Shown here one piece after another: positions 1-8,933 of a DNA stretch of 64,000 bases (positions are counted from its first letter, which is position 1; every line of letters begins with the position of its first letter). Both the position numbers and the translations under genes were made by a program. The DNA is from an uncultured Lachnospiraceae bacterium (GTDB lineage Bacteria; Bacillota; Clostridia; Lachnospirales; Lachnospiraceae). Below the pieces are notes generated by a model. The model searched no databases, had not been told where the DNA came from, and saw only the letters and a list, made by a program, of their open reading frames with translations. The stretch covers positions 124,001-188,000 of the forward strand of contig CAKRES010000002.1 in the NCBI GenBank assembly GCA_934317845.1, written 5' to 3'.

Positions 1-1121
1 AGGCAAAGAAACCACTGTTTTTAGTTGGTGGTGGTGTCAACATTTCCGGCGCCAATGAAGCGATGACGAAGCTGGTGGAGAAAACCGGAGCACCGATCAT
101 CACAACGATCATGGGCAAGGGTGCCGTATCGTCCAAGCATCCGCTCTATCTTGGAAATATCGGAATCCATGGCAGCTATGCGGCGAACCATGCGGTGAGC
201 GAATGTGATGTGTTATTCTCCATCGGAACGAGATTTAACGATCGTATTACAGGTAAGATCAGCGAGTTTGCACCAAATGCAACGATCGTACATATCGATA
301 TTGATTCCGCCTCCATTTCCAAGAACATTGTAGTTGATGTTCCGATCGTAGCGGATGCCAAGCTTGCGATCGAGGCATTGTTAGAGCAGATGGAGCCGCT
401 TTCCATTGACGGATGGGTAAAGGAAGTCAAAGAGTGGAAGGAGCAGTACCCGATCAACATGAACAAATACGACGGACTGACACCGGAGAAGGTTATCCGC
501 TACATCAACGAGAATTATGAGCATCCGATCATCACGACGGACGTTGGTCAGAACCAGCTCTGGGCAACCCAGTATTTTGATATTGAAAGCAATCGTCAGT
601 TTTTAACCTCCGGCGGACTGGGAACGATGGGCTATGGATTTCCGGCAGCGATCGGAGCAAAGCTTGGCAATCCCGATGCTGATGTCATTGCCATCTCCGG
701 AGATGGCGGTATGCAGATGAACATTCAGGAGATGGCGACTGCTGTGGCTCTGGAGCTTCCGCTCACACTGATCGTATTTAATAATGGTTATCTCGGCAAT
801 GTCAGACAGTGGCAGGAAATGTTCTACCACAAGCGGTATTCCAGCACTTGTCTGACTTACCGCAGAAGCTGTCAGCGCAACTGTGGACAAAAGGACAAAT
901 GCTGTCCGAAATACACCCCGGATTTTGTCAAGCTGGCAGAGAGCTACGATGCATATGGAATCCGTGTATTCAAGGAAGAAGAGATCGCGGACGCATTTGC
1001 TTATGCGAAAGAGCATAAGGATGCACCAACCCTCATTGAGTTTATCATCGACCGAGAAGCTAATGTATCGCCGATGGTACCGGGTGGCAAACCGCTCAGT
1101 GAAATGATCATGGATTGTTAA
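1..1121 (+). CDS. ilvB: Acetolactate synthase large subunit, 3' part
   Basis: This is the C-terminal part of the thiamine-diphosphate enzyme that joins two pyruvates (or pyruvate and 2-oxobutyrate) at the first common step of valine, leucine and isoleucine synthesis. The open frame runs in from the left edge (codons from base 3), so the N-terminal third lies outside. The ThDP-binding stretch is visible as GDGGMQMNIQEMATA followed by NNGYLGNVRQWQE. The end PMVPGGKPLSEMI is typical of IlvB. Bases 849-905 encode a cysteine-rich insert (C-x6-C-x3-C-x5-CC) just before PDFVKLAESY, which many IlvB proteins lack. ilvN follows after about 30 bp, as expected for the holoenzyme operon. Confidence 0.96.
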   Translation, partial: AKKPLFLVGGGVNISGANEAMTKLVEKTGAPIITTIMGKGAVSSKHPLYLGNIGIHGSYAANHAVSECDVLFSIGTRFNDRITGKISEFAPNATIVHIDIDSASISKNIVVDVPIVADAKLAIEALLEQMEPLSIDGWVKEVKEWKEQYPINMNKYDGLTPEKVIRYINENYEHPIITTDVGQNQLWATQYFDIESNRQFLTSGGLGTMGYGFPAAIGAKLGNPDADVIAISGDGGMQMNIQEMATAVALELPLTLIVFNNGYLGNVRQWQEMFYHKRYSSTCLTYRRSCQRNCGQKDKCCPKYTPDFVKLAESYDAYGIRVFKEEEIADAFAYAKEHKDAPTLIEFIIDREANVSPMVPGGKPLSEMIMDC

Positions 1122-1154
1122 AAACAGATAGCCATAGAAAGGAACGTGAACAGA

Positions 1155-1661
1155 ATGGAAATGAAGAAGCGATGGATCTCATTATATGTTGAAAATCAGA
1201 TTGGTGTACTGGCAAAGATTTCCGGACTTTTTTCCGGGAAATCCTACAATCTGGACAGCCTGACTGTCGGGGAAACCGAAGATCCGACAATCTCCCGTAT
1301 GACGATCGGGCTGACGAGTGATGATATTACCTTTGAACAGATCAAGAAACAGCTGAACAGAAGTATTGAAGTGATCAAGGTGCTGGATTTTACGGATATT
1401 CCGATCCACAAAAAGGAAATATTATATATCAAAGTCATTGGATGCAGTGTCAAGGACAAAGAAGAAGTGTTCCGTATGGCGCAGGCATTTGACTTAAAGA
1501 TCGTAGACTACAGCAAGAGTGCGATCTTAGCAGAAAGTGTGCAGACGGAGATCAAAAATGATGACATGATCGCGTTATTTGCAAAGCAGTTCCCTAGCCG
1601 TATCGAAGTGGTACGTGGAGGAAGCGTGGCAGTTGAAGCGATCTCAAGTGCAGAAGCATAA
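1155..1661 (+). CDS. ilvN: Acetolactate synthase small (regulatory) subunit
   Basis: Regulatory subunit of acetolactate synthase. It binds the large subunit and mediates feedback inhibition by valine. The N-terminal ACT domain is clear (RWISLYVENQIGVLAKISGL, then a glycine-rich turn and NLDSLTVGETED), and a C-terminal IlvN domain follows. About 168 residues is the usual length. I chose ATG 1155; an in-frame GTG at 1146 lies too close to the AAAGG at 1138-1142, and ATG 1161 is also possible. It lies directly behind ilvB on the same strand. Confidence 0.95.
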   Translation: MEMKKRWISLYVENQIGVLAKISGLFSGKSYNLDSLTVGETEDPTISRMTIGLTSDDITFEQIKKQLNRSIEVIKVLDFTDIPIHKKEILYIKVIGCSVKDKEEVFRMAQAFDLKIVDYSKSAILAESVQTEIKNDDMIALFAKQFPSRIEVVRGGSVAVEAISSAEA

Positions 1662-1681
1662 AAGTGGGAGGATGAGTTATT

Positions 1682-1981
1682 ATGGTAAAACATGTGATCT
1701 TATGGAAGTTAAAAGATGATATTGCAAATAAGCAGGAGGTGCTGGAAAACATCAAGCAGCATCTGGAAGCATTGGTCGGAGAAGTGCCGGGACTTACGTC
1801 CTGCAAGGTCAACATTTGCCCGCTTGCTTCTTCAAATGCGGATCTGATGCTTGATACAACACTGACCAGCGAAGAAGCATTAAAGGGGTATCAGGTGCAT
1901 CCGGCACATGTAGCTGCAGCCGATACCTATGTGCGCCCGTATACCGAGATCCGCATGTGTATGGATTATGAGGAAGAATAA
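1682..1981 (+). CDS. Dabb-family (stress-responsive alpha/beta barrel) protein
   Basis: A 99-residue protein with the start MVKHVILWKLKDD and the HPAHVAAADTYVRPY segment typical of Dabb ferredoxin-like dimeric barrels. Members have varied or unknown roles; a specific reaction cannot be inferred. GTGGGAGG ahead of the ATG serves as ribosome binding site. It sits 20 bp behind ilvN and may share its transcript. Confidence 0.8.
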   Translation: MVKHVILWKLKDDIANKQEVLENIKQHLEALVGEVPGLTSCKVNICPLASSNADLMLDTTLTSEEALKGYQVHPAHVAAADTYVRPYTEIRMCMDYEEE

Positions 1982-2026
1982 GCAATAACAGCTCAAAAAA
2001 ATTGCGACGGAGCAGCGATTGTGTGC

Positions 2027-2032
2027 TATAAT
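2027..2032 (+). promoter_or_regulatory. -10 hexamer of the map promoter
   Basis: A perfect TATAAT lies 41 bp before the map start codon, in a short non-coding gap. The best -35 candidate, TTGCGA near 2002, is 19 bp away, which is long, so the -35 assignment is uncertain. Confidence 0.5.
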
Positions 2033-2072
2033 GATGCCAAAGGGCATTGGATTAAGAAAGTGAGAGAGAACG

Positions 2073-2948
2073 ATGAAATTAGGTCGCAATGATGTTTGCT
2101 GGTGCGGCAGCGGCAAAAAATATAAAAGCTGCCACATGTTTTTTGATGAGAAATTAGAGCAGGTACTCCATCAGCACAAGGGTGCCATGGCTCCACCACG
2201 GGAGATCATTAAGACGCCGGAGCAGATTGACGGCATCCGCAAAGCCGGAGAGATCAACACAATGGTACTGGATACAGTAAGTGAGCATATGGCAGAAGGG
2301 ATCTCGACCGGAGAGATCAACCGTATCGTGGAGGAGCGCACGAAGGAGCTTGGCGGTATCTGTGCACCGCTTAATTATGAAGGCTATCCAAAGAGTGTCT
2401 GCACCTCGATCAATGAGGTAGTATGTCATGGAATCCCGGATGATAACCGCATTTTAAAGAGCGGAGATATTATCAATGTCGATTGTACCACGATCGTAGA
2501 TGGCTACTATGGAGATGCGTCCCGTATGTATCTGATCGGTGAAGTGAGCGAAGCCAGACAGAAGCTGGTGCGTGTCACAAAAGAGTGTCTGGATGAAGCG
2601 GTAACGATCGCACAGCCGTGGTCAACACTCGGTGATTTTGGTTATTCGATCAACAAACGTGCAACGGAAAATGGTTACAGTGTCGTGCGTGAGATCGGTG
2701 GGCATGGTGTCGGTGTAGAGTTCCATGAAGACCCATGGGTACCGCATATTGGGAAGCCGGGAACCGGTATGATCTTAGTACCTGGCATGACGATCACGAT
2801 CGAGCCGATGATCAATATGGGCAAACCGGATGTGTTCTGTGATGCGGATGATAACTGGACGATCTACACAGAGGATGATTCTCCATCAGCCCAGTGGGAA
2901 TACACTATTTTGATCACAGAACATGGAAACGAGATCTTATCGAGGTAA
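2073..2948 (+). CDS. map: Methionine aminopeptidase type I with SEC-C zinc motif
   Basis: Removes the initiator methionine from nascent proteins. Residues 1-20 form a SEC-C motif (GRNDVCWCGSGKKYKSCH), a small zinc-binding module that can dock to ribosome-associated partners. The catalytic pita-bread domain follows. Metal and catalytic residues are visible: His in VCHGIPDD, Asp in NVDCTT and GDASRM, His in GHGVGVEFHEDP, Glu in TIEPMI and Glu near the end in QWEYTILITE. At 291 residues it matches clostridial SEC-C-containing MetAPs. It has its own -10 at 2027. Confidence 0.96.
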   Translation: MKLGRNDVCWCGSGKKYKSCHMFFDEKLEQVLHQHKGAMAPPREIIKTPEQIDGIRKAGEINTMVLDTVSEHMAEGISTGEINRIVEERTKELGGICAPLNYEGYPKSVCTSINEVVCHGIPDDNRILKSGDIINVDCTTIVDGYYGDASRMYLIGEVSEARQKLVRVTKECLDEAVTIAQPWSTLGDFGYSINKRATENGYSVVREIGGHGVGVEFHEDPWVPHIGKPGTGMILVPGMTITIEPMINMGKPDVFCDADDNWTIYTEDDSPSAQWEYTILITEHGNEILSR

Positions 2949-2951
2949 CCT

Positions 2952-3200
2952 ATGAAAGCAACGCTTTATCAGATTTTATATCGAACATCCTTATATTCCA
3001 TGATGGCAATTGCAGGCCTGTCCCTTATGACAGGCTTGTTTTGGCGTTATGCAAGCAGGATCAGACCGGAGGTATCCGTGTTAGGATTTAAGATCGTACT
3101 GCTGGTCGGTGCGGTGTTATTTTTCCTGGCACTGATCCTCTTTCTTTTTTTTCGAAAGAAATACAAACATATAAGTGAGGAGGAACGAGATGGAGAGTGA
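2952..3200 (+). CDS. Small two-helix membrane protein of unknown function
   Basis: 82 residues with two strongly hydrophobic segments (about 14-35 and 45-68) and a basic, then acidic tail ending KYKHISEEERDGE. No family recognised. It starts 4 bp after map and its last codons overlap the ribosome binding site and start of the AAA+ gene, so it is probably translationally coupled to it. Confidence 0.65.
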   Translation: MKATLYQILYRTSLYSMMAIAGLSLMTGLFWRYASRIRPEVSVLGFKIVLLVGAVLFFLALILFLFFRKKYKHISEEERDGE

Positions 3201-4815
3201 TAGCTTAGCTTTATTGCTGGAATGTTTAAAAACCTGCTCTGAGATCGAGCGCAGTCCTTATGGAATGGAGCATGATGACGTCCGTGTAGAAGAAATGTTT
3301 ATGACGGATCTGCTGCAGTTTTTTGTGTTTTTATCGTTCAGCAATGAGGAGTCGACGGAGGATCTTCACCGCAGAGAATTAAAGTTTATCAACCGGGAGC
3401 TGCATTATCAGTTTGACAAAGATACCTTTTACCGCTATGCAAAGGAAAATGTATTTCCAATTGAAGAATTCAAATATAAGATCCCCCTTTCTTTTCAGTA
3501 TTTTTTAAAAGCCGAATATGAAAGAAATAAGCAGTTATATACGACCTACCGGGGGATTTGCAAGAAGTATATTAAGGCAATGCGCAGTGTCGGACAGGAG
3601 CTGATCGCATGCGACGGAACCGTAACGCAGTCAGAGATGGACAATTTAAACACCTACTGCCGTACGTTAGAGGAGGAGCTTTCCCAGTGGAAGAATACAG
3701 ATATTTATTCCCGTTACGGAAGGCATCATATTTCCCTGACCGGAGAAGAAAAAAAGACAGAACGGACCTATGAAAAGGAAGAAGAAAAAGAGCCGGTCAG
3801 AAAGAGCCGCTATTCGTGGGACAGAGGAGAATTCAGTGTGACCGGACAGCGGGAGGAGAAGAAAGACGAGCAGAAGCAGTCATACACAGAGGAATCTGTT
3901 ACGCTGTTTCAATCGGCGGATCAGGCGGCACAGTTTGCAGCCCTTCCCGAAGAAATCCGGGATCAGGATGCGGCGGTCAACAAAGAATTGGATGCCTTGA
4001 TGAAAGAGTTAAATGATATGATCGGACTGGAATCGGTCAAGCAGGAGGTAAGAAACCTGGTCAATAAGCTCAACATTTCCAAGCTTCGTGTGGAACAGGG
4101 ATTTGCACCGCTTCCGATCGAGATGCATATGGTATTTACCGGAAATCCCGGTACAGGTAAAACAACAGTGGCAAGACTGCTGGCAAAGATCTACTATGCG
4201 CTGGGAGTGCTGGAAAAGGGAAGCTTTGTGGAGACGGACCGCTCCGGTTTGGTGGCTGGCTATATGGGACAGACGGCAGAAAAGGTACAGCAGGTGGTGG
4301 ATAGTGCTTTGGGGGGCGTGCTGTTTATTGATGAAGCATATGCCCTTGCCAATGGTGCCAAAGAGGATTTTGGACGGGAAGCGATCGACACGCTGGTCAA
4401 AGCAATGGAGGATAATCGGGATGATCTGATCGTGATCGTGGCCGGTTATACAGAAGAGATGCAGGAGTTTATGGAAACTAACCCCGGACTTTCTTCTCGT
4501 TTTAACACCTACATCGATTTTCCGGATTATGAGGCATTTGATCTGGTGTCTATTTTGATCGGGATGTGTAAAAAAATGCAGTATGCACTTGCACCGGATG
4601 CGGTAAAATATATATACCGCTATTTTGAGGAAGCATTGGAACATAAAGATAAAAACTTTGGAAATGCCAGAGATGTGCGGAATTATTTAAAACACATCAT
4701 GGACCGGCAGATCAACCGTATTACGAAAAACGGCGTGTCATCCAAAATGGATCTGGTCACGATCCGGATGGAGGATGTGACTGGCGTTAGTTTAGGCGGC
4801 GGGATTAGCAAGTAA
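3190..4815 (+). CDS. AAA+ ATPase of the CbbX/SpoVK type
   Basis: A 541-residue ATPase. Residues 1-180 are helical and acidic and resemble a TerB-like module; about 180-265 is a charged, probably disordered linker. A single CbbX/SpoVK-type AAA+ domain follows, with Walker A GNPGTGKTTVARLLAKIYY, Walker B GGVLFIDEAYAL, a sensor-1 region VIVAGYTEEM and an arginine-finger region NPGLSSRFN. Such proteins remodel protein complexes; the substrate is unknown. ATG 3190 is chosen because GAGGAGGA at 3177-3184 is ideally spaced, while GTG 3175 lies inside the site. Confidence 0.85.
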   Translation: MESDSLALLLECLKTCSEIERSPYGMEHDDVRVEEMFMTDLLQFFVFLSFSNEESTEDLHRRELKFINRELHYQFDKDTFYRYAKENVFPIEEFKYKIPLSFQYFLKAEYERNKQLYTTYRGICKKYIKAMRSVGQELIACDGTVTQSEMDNLNTYCRTLEEELSQWKNTDIYSRYGRHHISLTGEEKKTERTYEKEEEKEPVRKSRYSWDRGEFSVTGQREEKKDEQKQSYTEESVTLFQSADQAAQFAALPEEIRDQDAAVNKELDALMKELNDMIGLESVKQEVRNLVNKLNISKLRVEQGFAPLPIEMHMVFTGNPGTGKTTVARLLAKIYYALGVLEKGSFVETDRSGLVAGYMGQTAEKVQQVVDSALGGVLFIDEAYALANGAKEDFGREAIDTLVKAMEDNRDDLIVIVAGYTEEMQEFMETNPGLSSRFNTYIDFPDYEAFDLVSILIGMCKKMQYALAPDAVKYIYRYFEEALEHKDKNFGNARDVRNYLKHIMDRQINRITKNGVSSKMDLVTIRMEDVTGVSLGGGISK

Positions 4816-4826
4816 AGGAGTTTTCT

Positions 4827-6623
4827 ATGAAAAAGTTGTTGCGCTATTTAAAGGATTATAAAAAGGAGTGTGTGTTTGCACCTTTATTTAAAATGCTTGA
4901 GGCGACCTTCGAGCTGTTTGTACCGCTTGTCATGGCAGCCATCATTGATACGGGTATTGCAAGATCGGATACTCCGTACATTATAAAAATGAGTATCGTG
5001 CTGATCGTTCTTGGTCTGATCGGATTGACCTGTTCGATCACGGCACAATATTTTTCCGCCAAAGCGGCAGTAGGATTTTCAACAAAGGTGCGGCATGCTC
5101 TCTTTGCACATATTGAGAGTCTGTCATTTTCAGAGATGGACAAGATTGGTACATCGACGCTGATCACCCGTATGACAAGTGATATTAACCAGGCACAGTC
5201 CGGTGTTAATATGGTGCTGCGTCTGTTCCTTCGTTCACCGTTTATCGTCATTGGTGCGATGGTGATGGCTTTTACTGTGGATGCGAAAGCTGCGATGACA
5301 TTTGTAGTGACGATCCCGCTTCTTTGCATCGTGGTATTTGGTATTATGCTTCTTTGCATTCCTCTTTACAAAAAGGTGCAGGCAGGACTGGACGGCGTGC
5401 TTTCCATTACGCGTGAGAACCTGACCGGTATGCGTGTAATCCGTGCCTTTGCCAAAGAGGAGGAGGAACTTGCGCATTTTAACGAGGCAAATGAAGGACT
5501 CACAAAGCTGCAGATGTTTGTGGCAAAAATTTCAGCACTGATGAATCCGGTTACCTATGTGATCATCAATGGTGCGACGGTTGTTTTGATCTATGTCGGA
5601 GCACTCCGGGTTGATTCCGGTATTTTGACACAGGGTGAGGTTGTGGCGTTAGTCAACTACATGTCACAGATCTTAGTGGAGCTGATCAAGCTTGCCAACC
5701 TGATCATTACGATCACGAAAGCGATCGCCTGCGGCAACCGTATCCAATCTGTATTTGAAATGAAACCATCCTTTGGACGTGACGATTTCATAGGAGCAGA
5801 GCAGCAGTCTTCCGATCAGATGGCAGAAATCTCTGCCGAGAAAAAGAAGGAATACGAACAAAAGGTAGCGGGAGATCATGGACCGTATATTCTGGAATTT
5901 GATCATGTAGGACTGACTTACCGGGATGCCAAGGAAGAATCCCTTACCGATATTAACCTGAAGGTAAAGCCGGGAGAAACGATCGGTATCATTGGTGGTA
6001 CGGGTTCCGGAAAATCTTCGCTGGTGCATATGATCCCGCGCTTTTATGATGCGACGAAGGGCGAAGTATTGTTTCATGGTGTCAATGTGAAAGAACTTCC
6101 ATTGGAAGCATTGCGTGACAAGATCGGTATGGTCATGCAAAAGGCGGTATTGTTTCAGGGAAGTATTGCAGATAACCTGCGCTGGGGAAAAAAGGATGCC
6201 ACTGAGGAAGAAATGTGGGAGGCACTTACTGTATCTCAGGCGAAGGAGTTTGTGGAAGAAAAAGAAGGCGGACTTTCGTTTAAGATCTCGCAGGGAGGAA
6301 AAAACCTGTCCGGTGGTCAGCGGCAGCGTATGACGATTGCCAGAGCGGTGGTAAAGCAGCCGGAAATTCTGATCCTGGATGATTCCGCTTCCGCACTGGA
6401 TTACGCAACAGACTTAAAGCTTCGTAAAGCCATTGCCGGCATGAAGCATAAAGTGACCACATTTATCGTGTCACAAAGAACCTCCTCCATTCTGGAAGCA
6501 GATCAGATCTTAGTATTAGATGATGGTCAAATATGCGGGCATGGCACGCATGAACAATTGCTGCAGACATGCGAGGTATATCAGGAGATCTATGCATCAC
6601 AATATCGAAAGGAGGAGGCATAA
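4827..6623 (+). CDS. ABC exporter half-transporter, degenerate-site subunit
   Basis: A 598-residue exporter with an N-terminal six-helix transmembrane domain and a C-terminal nucleotide-binding domain (Walker A GGTGSGKSS, signature NLSGGQRQR, Walker B ILILDDSASALD). The catalytic Glu after Walker B is replaced by Asp. The next gene has the Glu but a changed signature (LSQGQ). Together they form a heterodimeric multidrug/lipid-type exporter with one consensus and one degenerate ATP site. The substrate is unknown. Confidence 0.93.
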   Translation: MKKLLRYLKDYKKECVFAPLFKMLEATFELFVPLVMAAIIDTGIARSDTPYIIKMSIVLIVLGLIGLTCSITAQYFSAKAAVGFSTKVRHALFAHIESLSFSEMDKIGTSTLITRMTSDINQAQSGVNMVLRLFLRSPFIVIGAMVMAFTVDAKAAMTFVVTIPLLCIVVFGIMLLCIPLYKKVQAGLDGVLSITRENLTGMRVIRAFAKEEEELAHFNEANEGLTKLQMFVAKISALMNPVTYVIINGATVVLIYVGALRVDSGILTQGEVVALVNYMSQILVELIKLANLIITITKAIACGNRIQSVFEMKPSFGRDDFIGAEQQSSDQMAEISAEKKKEYEQKVAGDHGPYILEFDHVGLTYRDAKEESLTDINLKVKPGETIGIIGGTGSGKSSLVHMIPRFYDATKGEVLFHGVNVKELPLEALRDKIGMVMQKAVLFQGSIADNLRWGKKDATEEEMWEALTVSQAKEFVEEKEGGLSFKISQGGKNLSGGQRQRMTIARAVVKQPEILILDDSASALDYATDLKLRKAIAGMKHKVTTFIVSQRTSSILEADQILVLDDGQICGHGTHEQLLQTCEVYQEIYASQYRKEEA

Positions 6624-6624
6624 C

Positions 6625-8397
6625 ATGGCAAAGGCAGAAAAGAACAAACGCGACACACAAAAAGAAACGATCAAGAAAGTGTGGCAGTATTTAAAGGCAT
6701 ACCGGTTCTATATTATCGTATCACTTGTGCTGGCAGCAGTTGTGGTAGCCTTACAGCTTTATATTCCGATCCTGACAGGACGTGCCATTGACTGCATCCT
6801 CTCAAAAGGGAATGTAGATTTTGATGGAATCTTTGCAGTGCTTCGTACGATGGGAGTTGTGATACTGATCACAGCTGTCTGTCAATGGCTGATGAATGTG
6901 TGCAACAATAAGATCACCTACAATACGATCCGGGATGTCAGAGAGAAAGCATTTGAAAAAATTGAGATACTGCCTTTGAAATATGTCGATGCTCACTCCT
7001 ATGGCGAGATCGTAAGCCGTGTCATTGCGGATGTAGATCAGTTTGCAGATGGATTGCTGATGGGATTTACCCAGTTTTTTACCGGTGTGATCACGATTCT
7101 GGGAACATTATTATTCATGGTGAGCGTGAACATTCCGATCACGATCGTAGTGGTAGTGGTAACACCACTCTCACTTTTAGTGGCAAGCTTTATTGCCAAG
7201 AATACATTCCGGATGTTTCAGGCGCAGAGCGAGGCGCGTGGAGAACAGACAGCACTGATCGATGAGATGGTCGGTAACCAGAAAGTGGTGCAGGCATTTG
7301 GACATGAGGATGAAGCGTTAGAGCAGTTTGATGAGATCAATGAAAGACTGGCAGACTGTTCCCTGAAAGCAACCTTTTACAGCAGTATTACGAATCCGGC
7401 AACCCGTTTTGTCAATAATGTTGTGTATGCCGGAGTCGGTTTTGTTGGTGCATTGTATGCGGTGCATGGAGGCATTACCGTTGGACAGTTATCCTGCTTT
7501 TTAAGTTATGCCAATCAGTATACCAAGCCATTTAACGAGATTTCCGGAGTGGTGACGGAGCTGCAAAATGCACTGGCATGTGCAGCAAGGATCTTTGCTC
7601 TGATCGAAGAAGAACCACAGCTTCCGGAGGATCAGGATGCAGTTACAGTTACGAAACCGAGCGGTGATGTTACGCTTTCTCATGTTGATTTTTCGTATGT
7701 ACCGGAAAAACCGTTGATCACGGACTTCAACCTGAGTGTCAAGCCGGGACAGCGTGTTGCGATCGTGGGACCGACCGGATGTGGAAAGACGACATTGATC
7801 AATCTGCTTATGCGTTTTTATGATGTGAACAGTGGGACGATTGCGATCGGAAATAAAGATAAAATGGAGGATATCCGTCATCTGACCAGAAAGAGTCTTC
7901 GTACCAGCTATGGCATGGTGCTGCAGGAAACATGGCTCCGGGAGGGAACGATCCGGGAGAATATCGTTATGGGAAAACCGGATGCGACGGATGAAGAAGT
8001 GATCGCGGCTGCAAAGGCAAGTCATGCCCACAGTTTTATCAAACGTTTGCCGAATGGATATGATACCGTGATCAATGAAGATGGCGGAAGCTTATCGCAG
8101 GGACAAAAGCAGCTTCTTTGTATTACCAGAGTCATGCTGTCGCTGCCTCCAATGCTGATCTTAGATGAAGCCACTTCCAGCATTGATACGAGAACAGAGA
8201 TCCGGATCCAGCGAGCCTTTGCCAAGATGATGAAGGGACGTACCAGTTTTATTGTGGCGCATCGGTTGTCTACGATTCAGGAGGCAGATGTGATCCTTGT
8301 AATGAAGGATGGAAATATCATTGAGCAGGGAGATCATGAGAGTCTGCTCAAGCAGAGAGGATTTTATTATGAGCTGTATCAGGCAGCGCATGTGTAA
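6625..8397 (+). CDS. ABC exporter half-transporter, catalytic subunit
   Basis: A 590-residue partner of the preceding gene, starting 1 bp after its stop. ATG 6625 follows AGGAGGAGG at 6610-6618, so a longer upstream in-frame reading is rejected. It has six membrane segments, Walker A GPTGCGKTT, a non-canonical signature SLSQGQKQ, Walker B MLILDEATSSID with the catalytic Glu, and the H-loop VAHRLST. It supplies the active Walker B for the pair, while its altered signature completes the degenerate site of subunit 1. Confidence 0.94.
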   Translation: MAKAEKNKRDTQKETIKKVWQYLKAYRFYIIVSLVLAAVVVALQLYIPILTGRAIDCILSKGNVDFDGIFAVLRTMGVVILITAVCQWLMNVCNNKITYNTIRDVREKAFEKIEILPLKYVDAHSYGEIVSRVIADVDQFADGLLMGFTQFFTGVITILGTLLFMVSVNIPITIVVVVVTPLSLLVASFIAKNTFRMFQAQSEARGEQTALIDEMVGNQKVVQAFGHEDEALEQFDEINERLADCSLKATFYSSITNPATRFVNNVVYAGVGFVGALYAVHGGITVGQLSCFLSYANQYTKPFNEISGVVTELQNALACAARIFALIEEEPQLPEDQDAVTVTKPSGDVTLSHVDFSYVPEKPLITDFNLSVKPGQRVAIVGPTGCGKTTLINLLMRFYDVNSGTIAIGNKDKMEDIRHLTRKSLRTSYGMVLQETWLREGTIRENIVMGKPDATDEEVIAAAKASHAHSFIKRLPNGYDTVINEDGGSLSQGQKQLLCITRVMLSLPPMLILDEATSSIDTRTEIRIQRAFAKMMKGRTSFIVAHRLSTIQEADVILVMKDGNIIEQGDHESLLKQRGFYYELYQAAHV

Positions 8398-8416
8398 ATA
8401 GGAGGGGATAGGCTGG

Positions 8417-8920
8417 CCGAGAGGGACGGTCGAGAGGGGCGACTGAGAGGGACGGTCGAGATGTAGGAGGGGGAAAGCAGCAGGACTCGGTGCCATCTGC
8501 GTGCTTTCCCCCTCCTGCATCTCTGACCTGTTGCTGGAGGGGCATAGAGTGCTACTTTCCCCATCCGTCTCGGTTGCCTGATCCTGAAACGAATAGGGAA
8601 AGTGAGAAAGGGATGGTGCCATCTGCGTGCTTTCCCCATCCTACATCTCTGACCTGTTACTGGAGGGGGGCAGTGCATACTTTCCTAATCTGTCTCGGTT
8701 GCCTGATCTGAATAGGGATGGTGTCATCTGCGTGCTTTCCCTTTCCTGCATCTCTGACCTGTTACTGGAGGTGGCAGCGCATACTTTCCTAATCCGTCTC
8801 GGTTGCCTGATGCTGAAACGAATAGAGAAAGTGAGAAAGGGATAGTACCATCTGTGTGCTTTCCCCATCCGTCTCGGCTGCGTAATGCTGATATGAATAG
8901 AGAAAGTGAGAAAGAAATGG
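8417..8920 (+). repeat. Intergenic tandem repeat array
   Basis: The gap between the ABC exporter and the deacylase gene holds no gene. Bases 8417-8460 carry a short GC-rich unit (GAGAGGGACGGTCGAG) twice. Then a longer unit beginning T(G/A)(C/T)CATCTGCGTGCTTTCC starts at 8491, 8617, 8722 and 8846 (spacings 126, 105, 124). The last copy lacks its middle. Shared inner blocks are CATCTCTGACCTGTT, CCGTCTCGGTTGCCTGAT and GAATAGxGAAAGTGAGAAAG. Short open frames on both strands are by-products of the repetition. Confidence 0.85.
8461..8520 (+). other. 19-bp-arm hairpin at the head of the repeat array
   Basis: Arms 8461-8479 and 8502-8520 are complementary at 18 of 19 positions around a 22-nt loop. 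The core is GGAGGGGGAAAGCA facing TGCTTTCCCCCTCC. It could end exporter transcription or protect mRNA, but no T-tract follows, so it is not a classical terminator. Confidence 0.6.
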
Positions 8921-8933
8921 AGGAATTTTAAGG

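Noticed and set aside
1..2072. T-box or other branched-chain amino acid attenuator
   Set aside because: The start of the ilv operon lies outside the window and none is seen between ilvB, ilvN and the Dabb gene.
4009..4644. 211-residue open frame antisense to the AAA+ domain
   Set aside because: Lies fully within the conserved ATPase core read on the other strand.
8161..8868. Overlapping open frames on both strands in and next to the repeat array
   Set aside because: Their sequence simply mirrors the tandem DNA repeats; no ribosome sites and no protein-like composition.
8491..8920. CRISPR-like spacing of repeats
   Set aside because: Units are 105-126 bp and similar along much of their length; no short constant repeat with unique spacers and no cas genes nearby.
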